Shown here piece by piece: positions 27,684 to 32,315 of a DNA stretch of 32,315 bases. Source of the DNA: an uncultured Flavobacteriales bacterium (lineage in GTDB: Bacteria > Bacteroidota > Bacteroidia > Flavobacteriales_E > Vicingaceae). The stretch lies in assembly GCA_913048175.1 (NCBI GenBank), contig CAJWVX010000018.1:1-32315 (forward strand), given 5' to 3'. Every line of letters begins with the position of its first letter. Position 1 is the first letter of the stretch. Below the pieces are notes generated by a model. It was not told where the DNA came from. It was given only the letters and a program-made list of their open reading frames with translations, and ran no database searches. A program made the translations under genes and the position numbers.

Positions 27684-30134
27684 TTATTCGGTTTCTAATT
27701 CTTTATGAATAATTGGTTTTACTTCTAATTCATTTAAATCAATATCTTCTTCTTCATCTAATATTTCTATTAATGGCTCTCTCTTAAATGCTTTTGTTGT
27801 CAATGCTTTATCTAGTGAAAGTAGTAATGAGGGCAACAGCACTAAATCTGCCAACATTGCAAAAACAAGCGTTATAGAAACTAGGATCCCTAATGCAATT
27901 GTTCCTCCAAAACTTGAAACTGTAAATACTCCAAATCCAAAAAACAAGATAATTGATGTATAAATCATGCTTACTCCTGTTTCTTGTAAAGCTAAATAAA
28001 CAGCCTCTTTAATGTTCCATTGTTGCTGTTTGAGTTCTTGTCGATATTTAGCTAAAAAATGTATGGTGTCATCAACAGAAATTCCAAAGGCAATACTAAA
28101 GATCAAGATTGTAGATGGTTTAATTGGTATTCCAAAATAACCCATTAAACCTGCTGTTATTAATAGCGGAAGTAGGTTTGGAAGTAATGAAACTAAAACC
28201 ATTCTAACAGAAGAGAATAGTATCGACATTAGTGAAGCAATTAAAATTATAGCTAAAATCAAACTGGTTAAAAGATTCTCAACCAGGTAGTTAGTTCCCT
28301 TTAAGAAAACAACACTTGTACCGGTTAAACTCACATTATATTCTTGAGGGGGAAAAATCTTGTCAATTTTAGGTCTAATTTCATTTAGTAGAACATCCAT
28401 TTCTTTAGTTCCAATATCAGCCATTTGGTAACTAACCCGAGTTATTTGATTTGTACTATCTATAAATGAAGCAAATCTTGTTTTCTTTGAATCATTCTTA
28501 GCGTATTTCTGTAGCTTTTTAAGCTCAGTGGCTGATGGTAAAATGTAGTATTTAGGATTTCCTTTTTTATAGGCTTGATAGCTAAACTTGATGAATTCAG
28601 TAATAGAGATAGGTTTTGAGAATTCATTATAATTGGCTAATTCTCTTTGAATTTTTTGAATTTTATATAAAGTTTTACCATTATCAGCAAACACACCATT
28701 TTTCTTTTTGGTATCAATAACAATTTCAAAAGGCATTACACCATTAAAGCTTGTTTCAAAGAACTTTAAATCTTCTACAATAGGATCGTTTTTTGGTAAA
28801 TCGTCAATAATATTACCAGTGGTTGTAATTAAGGAAACACCATAAATACTCAACCCAATAATTATTACAGTAGTAATGTAAACAGCCTTTCGTTGGTATT
28901 TGACTAGATATTCTAAAAATCCAACAATTTTAATCATCATTTTGTTCTCTAGATGTTTGATGTGTCTTTCTTCAGGTGCTTTTAAAAAACTAAATACAAC
29001 CGGAATAATAAGAATCGATAATATAAAAACGATAAAAATATCAATAGAAGCTAGAATTCCAAATTCGATTAAAATTTCACTTTTGGTAAAAATAAAAGTT
29101 GCGAAGCCTAATGCTGTTGTTGTATTAGTTAAGAAAATTGCATTACCTATTTTTTGGATAACTCGGCTTAGTGCTTTTGCTTGATTTCCATGATTTTTAA
29201 ATTCAGAATGATATTTATTTAACAAGAAAATACAGTTTGGAATTCCAATTACTATAATTAATGGAGGAATTAAACCAGTAAGGATGGTGACTTTATATCC
29301 AAAAAGAGATTGAATACCTACAGACCAAACTACACCAATAATAACAACAAGCATAGAATAAAGCATTGCTTTGAATGATCTGAAGAATAAATAAAGAATT
29401 AGGGAGGTAATGAAAACGGAAAGCGCTAAGAAGATTAAGATTTCATCTTTCACTTTGGTCGTTGAGTTTGCTCTAATATAGGGTAGACCAGATTTATGAA
29501 CTTTAAGCCCTGTTTTTTCTTCAAAAGCTAAAACTTCTAAGTCAATTTTCTCAAACAGTTCGTTCCTATATTTCGAATCTAAAATAGTTGTATTTAGAGT
29601 TATCGCCATTACTGAAGTATTCGTAGAATCAGTAAATAAATAACCACTGTAAAAAAGCTGACTGTAGATAACGTTTTTTATACTGTCCAGTTCTGCCTGC
29701 GATTGAGGTTTTTGCTTGACAATCTGTTCAAAGTCAAATCTTTTTCCTTTTTTATTTTTCACTAAAGTGTATATACTCGCGGCTGATAAGGCCTCTTTAA
29801 CACCACTCATTATCGTATCTTTTTTGTTGATTTTAAAATCAACCCTTATGTTTTTAATTTTATGTGTTAAATCATACCAAGCGTTGAAATTACTTAGTTC
29901 AAAAAGATTTTCATTGTTAATACCAACAACAACAACAGTTCCATCTTTACCGAATATAGATTTAAAACTTTCATATTCGATGTGTGTATTATCAGATTTG
30001 GGAAGCATTTGAGCTAACTGATAACTCATACTCACAAACTGAACACGGTAAGCCATAAAAGCTGTTATTAACCCTAAAACAATTAGGATAAATAGCCGAT
30101 TTCTTAATATTATTCTAGAGAATTTAAACCACAT
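27684..30134 (-). CDS. RND/MMPL family transporter
   Basis: 816 aa, two repeats of large extracytoplasmic loop plus TM bundle; TM4-like motif [51 protein letters not shown]-like region. Confidence 0.9.
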   Translation of the reverse strand: MWFKFSRIILRNRLFILIVLGLITAFMAYRVQFVSMSYQLAQMLPKSDNTHIEYESFKSIFGKDGTVVVVGINNENLFELSNFNAWYDLTHKIKNIRVDFKINKKDTIMSGVKEALSAASIYTLVKNKKGKRFDFEQIVKQKPQSQAELDSIKNVIYSQLFYSGYLFTDSTNTSVMAITLNTTILDSKYRNELFEKIDLEVLAFEEKTGLKVHKSGLPYIRANSTTKVKDEILIFLALSVFITSLILYLFFRSFKAMLYSMLVVIIGVVWSVGIQSLFGYKVTILTGLIPPLIIVIGIPNCIFLLNKYHSEFKNHGNQAKALSRVIQKIGNAIFLTNTTTALGFATFIFTKSEILIEFGILASIDIFIVFILSILIIPVVFSFLKAPEERHIKHLENKMMIKIVGFLEYLVKYQRKAVYITTVIIIGLSIYGVSLITTTGNIIDDLPKNDPIVEDLKFFETSFNGVMPFEIVIDTKKKNGVFADNGKTLYKIQKIQRELANYNEFSKPISITEFIKFSYQAYKKGNPKYYILPSATELKKLQKYAKNDSKKTRFASFIDSTNQITRVSYQMADIGTKEMDVLLNEIRPKIDKIFPPQEYNVSLTGTSVVFLKGTNYLVENLLTSLILAIILIASLMSILFSSVRMVLVSLLPNLLPLLITAGLMGYFGIPIKPSTILIFSIAFGISVDDTIHFLAKYRQELKQQQWNIKEAVYLALQETGVSMIYTSIILFFGFGVFTVSSFGGTIALGILVSITLVFAMLADLVLLPSLLLSLDKALTTKAFKREPLIEILDEEEDIDLNELEVKPIIHKELETE

Positions 30135-30178
30135 ATATAAACACCGTAAGCAGTATTGTTTTTTATTTTAAGGAAAAA

Positions 30179-31885
30179 TTATTTAGAGGATTTCTCTAAT
30201 TGATTGATTTTAACATAAGTTAAGTATTGTATGTTCATAGAGTTTGCTTGATAACCGCTTACAACAGATTGAATAAGTTGATAGTTTTCATGATACCATA
30301 ATGGAATCACAGGCACGTCATTAGCAATTATTTGATCTGCGATTAAACAGAGCTCATATCTTTTTGTCTGATCAATTGTAATCAAAGCTTCTTCATAAAT
30401 TTTATCAAATTTCTCATTTTTATAGCGAGATTCGTTTGGAAAAGACATTTGTTGATTTGAAGTAGGAACATCTGCACCATAAAATAAAGATAAAAATGTA
30501 ACAGGATCAGGAAATTCCCCTAACCACCCTCCTAAACACATATCAACCTCTGAGTTTGCATTTAAATCTATCATTTCTTTATATAAAACAGAAGAAATTT
30601 CAACATTGATGTTTAAATTCGATAACAACTGTTTTTGAACTTCAAGAGCAACTCTAAGATTAGTGTTTCTTTTCAAAGAAGCAAACTTTATTGTTGGAAA
30701 TCCTTTTCCGTTGGGGAATCCGGCTTCCGACAACAATTTCTTTGCTTCGCTTAAATTGAAGTCTAATCCAACAACAGAAGAGAAGTCATATCCTTTAATT
30801 GCAGAAGGTACAATTCCGTTGTTTCCTGGGCTATAAGCTTCACCTTTAAGAATGTTATCTACAATTTTAGATTTGTTAATAGCCATTCCTAAGGCTAGTC
30901 TTACTTTTTTATTATTGAAAGGTGCAATTGCTGTATTTAAACTTAAAAATGAGGTAGCTACCTGAGGATACCGTCCTAAAATATATTTTGTTGGGGTATC
31001 TTGGAAGTCAGCAATTTGAGTTTCTACCAAATCTTTTACAGATTCTGGCGGAATTCCAGTAATAATATCAAGTTTATTAGCCATGAATAAATCTAATTGC
31101 TCCTGGCCAGATTTAGCAACATTAAATGCTACAGATTCTAAATAAGGCAACTGATTACCTTGTTTATCTGACAAGTGGTAATTTTTATTTCTTAATAGGG
31201 TAATCGCAGTTTCTGTATCGTTTTCTTTGCTGTAAGCAAAGGGCCCAGAACCAACAATAGCATTTTGTTCAATAGCTTCTTTAGCAACAATTGCAGAGAC
31301 AGCATTTGCAATAAGGTTTAAAAAGTTTGAAGATGGTTTGTTTAAAGTGAATTCAATTTTGTAATTATCTATAGCATTAAGACCTACTATATTGCCTTCA
31401 ACATAATTTTCAGATCCTTTTATTTGATTCTTAAAAAGACTGTAGGCATAACTGGATTTTTCAGAATAAATTCTCTTAAAAGTATAAACAACATCATTTG
31501 CAGTTAATTCCTTTCCTTTCCCATCAGGGAAGCAGTTATTGTCTTGGAAATAAATTCCTTTTTTTAAAGAAAAAGTATAGGTTAAGTAATCTTCACTAAT
31601 AATCCAAGAATTCACTAATAAAGGCTTTAAGGATAGATCTTTATCATCAAAACGCAACAGGGGCTCAAAAATTTGACTTGCTACATGAAAAGATACAATG
31701 TCTGTTATTTTGATGGGATCTAAAGTGTTATACGTTTCGCTAATTGCAAAATCTAAGCAAGAAATAGTAGATTCTTCGGAATCATCACTTTCAACATTAC
31801 TATCTGTTTGATCATTTTTACCATTGCCACATGACATTAGAAAAACAACAGAAGTGGTTATAAAACTCAATACTAATCTTTTCAT
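30179..31885 (-). CDS. ABC transporter substrate-binding lipoprotein (peptide/SBP_bac_5 family)
   Basis: Lipobox VVFLMSCGNG; TLDPIKITDIVSFHVASQIFEPLLRFD; LTANDVVYTFKRI; PFNNKKVRLALGMAINKSKIVDNIL; DPVTFLSLFYGAD. Confidence 0.92.
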   Translation of the reverse strand: MKRLVLSFITTSVVFLMSCGNGKNDQTDSNVESDDSEESTISCLDFAISETYNTLDPIKITDIVSFHVASQIFEPLLRFDDKDLSLKPLLVNSWIISEDYLTYTFSLKKGIYFQDNNCFPDGKGKELTANDVVYTFKRIYSEKSSYAYSLFKNQIKGSENYVEGNIVGLNAIDNYKIEFTLNKPSSNFLNLIANAVSAIVAKEAIEQNAIVGSGPFAYSKENDTETAITLLRNKNYHLSDKQGNQLPYLESVAFNVAKSGQEQLDLFMANKLDIITGIPPESVKDLVETQIADFQDTPTKYILGRYPQVATSFLSLNTAIAPFNNKKVRLALGMAINKSKIVDNILKGEAYSPGNNGIVPSAIKGYDFSSVVGLDFNLSEAKKLLSEAGFPNGKGFPTIKFASLKRNTNLRVALEVQKQLLSNLNINVEISSVLYKEMIDLNANSEVDMCLGGWLGEFPDPVTFLSLFYGADVPTSNQQMSFPNESRYKNEKFDKIYEEALITIDQTKRYELCLIADQIIANDVPVIPLWYHENYQLIQSVVSGYQANSMNIQYLTYVKINQLEKSSK

Positions 31886-31910
31886 ATTTTTACATTACGT
31901 TATAATGTGC

Positions 31911-31918
31911 CAAATATA
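31911..31918 (-). promoter_or_regulatory. Putative -7 element TATATTTG for the substrate-binding lipoprotein gene
   Basis: CAAATATA on the plus strand, 26 nt upstream of the minus-strand ATG. The -33 element is unclear. Confidence 0.45.
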
Positions 31919-32036
31919 CGAATTAAGCATTTTATTTCAGGGAAACAGATTAAAAAACAGTTGTAAATTTAAAAAAAGGAATCTTATAAAGCCAAGGTTT
32001 AGGGTTAAAGTCTCTAAAGAAACCGGATAAGTTGCT

Positions 32037-32044
32037 TATATTTG
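32037..32044 (+). promoter_or_regulatory. Putative -7 element TATATTTG for the window-end gene
   Basis: TATATTTG 33 nt upstream of the ATG at 32078. Confidence 0.4.
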
Positions 32045-32077
32045 TAGTCTGAATTTTTCTATAGCCTATATTAAGAC

Positions 32078-32315
32078 ATGAAAAAAACACATACATTTCA
32101 GATTCCTGTTATGGGGATTGGTTTCACCATTGATACTCCGCTTAAAGTTGCTCCGTTTGGAATTTCTTCTGTTGTATCTTTGGGAGATGATTTATTGGCA
32201 GATAGGATGAGAGCTTTCTATTGTAATAAAATGGATATTCCATATATAGAAATTGCAAAAGATGATCTTGATAAAAGAGCTAAGAGAATCACATTATATT
32301 TAAATGTGATGAATC
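32078..32315 (+). CDS. Partial CDS running off the window end; conserved hypothetical
   Basis: ATG at 32078, open to the end: MKKTHTFQIPVMGIGFTIDTPLKVAPFGISSVVSLGDDLLADRMRAFYCNKMDIPYIEIAKDDLDKRAKRITLYLNVMN. Missing from the ORF track because it has no stop in the window. Confidence 0.75.
   Translation, partial: MKKTHTFQIPVMGIGFTIDTPLKVAPFGISSVVSLGDDLLADRMRAFYCNKMDIPYIEIAKDDLDKRAKRITLYLNVMN

Noticed and set aside
31824-32030. Plus-strand 68-aa ORF between the lipoprotein and the window-end gene
   Set aside because: Overlaps the lipoprotein start and its promoter; composition is not protein-like.
1-32315. CRISPR arrays, transposons, prophage, toxin-antitoxin or defence genes
   Set aside because: No direct repeat-spacer pattern, transposase, integrase, phage or recognisable defence-effector motifs were seen on either strand.

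Overview
The window is an AT-rich chromosomal segment from a member of Bacteroidota, probably a Flavobacteriales-like lineage. That placement is inferred from two T9SS C-terminal sorting domains, an HU-CCDC81/SPOR-type protein, LytS/LytTR regulators and TAnnTTTG-type promoters. The content is mostly ordinary housekeeping and envelope genes: rsmA (5' truncated), mgtE, a D-2-hydroxyacid dehydrogenase, kdsB, dprA, acs, hemW, an Lrp-type regulator, MmcQ/YjbR and DUF502 proteins, an EamA transporter, a LytTR response regulator with a propeller-type histidine kinase, and an orphan peptide-binding lipoprotein. A tightly packed six-gene minus-strand operon runs MMPL transporter, rfbA, SDR epimerase, polyprenyl synthase, [2Fe-2S] ferredoxin and a small unknown protein. 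I see no tRNA, rRNA, CRISPR array, transposase or phage genes. The clearest anomaly is a T9SS-cargo gene (14884-17365) broken by an inferred four single-base frameshifts plus one in-frame stop. Its sorting domain is intact, and every fully contained neighbouring gene reads cleanly. Other items worth checking are a CxxC-bracketed OmpA-like secreted protein, the mixed-function operon, a G/C-rich palindrome in front of kdsB, and a terminator overlapping a good Bacteroidota promoter. I found no convincing defence island or clearly new system.
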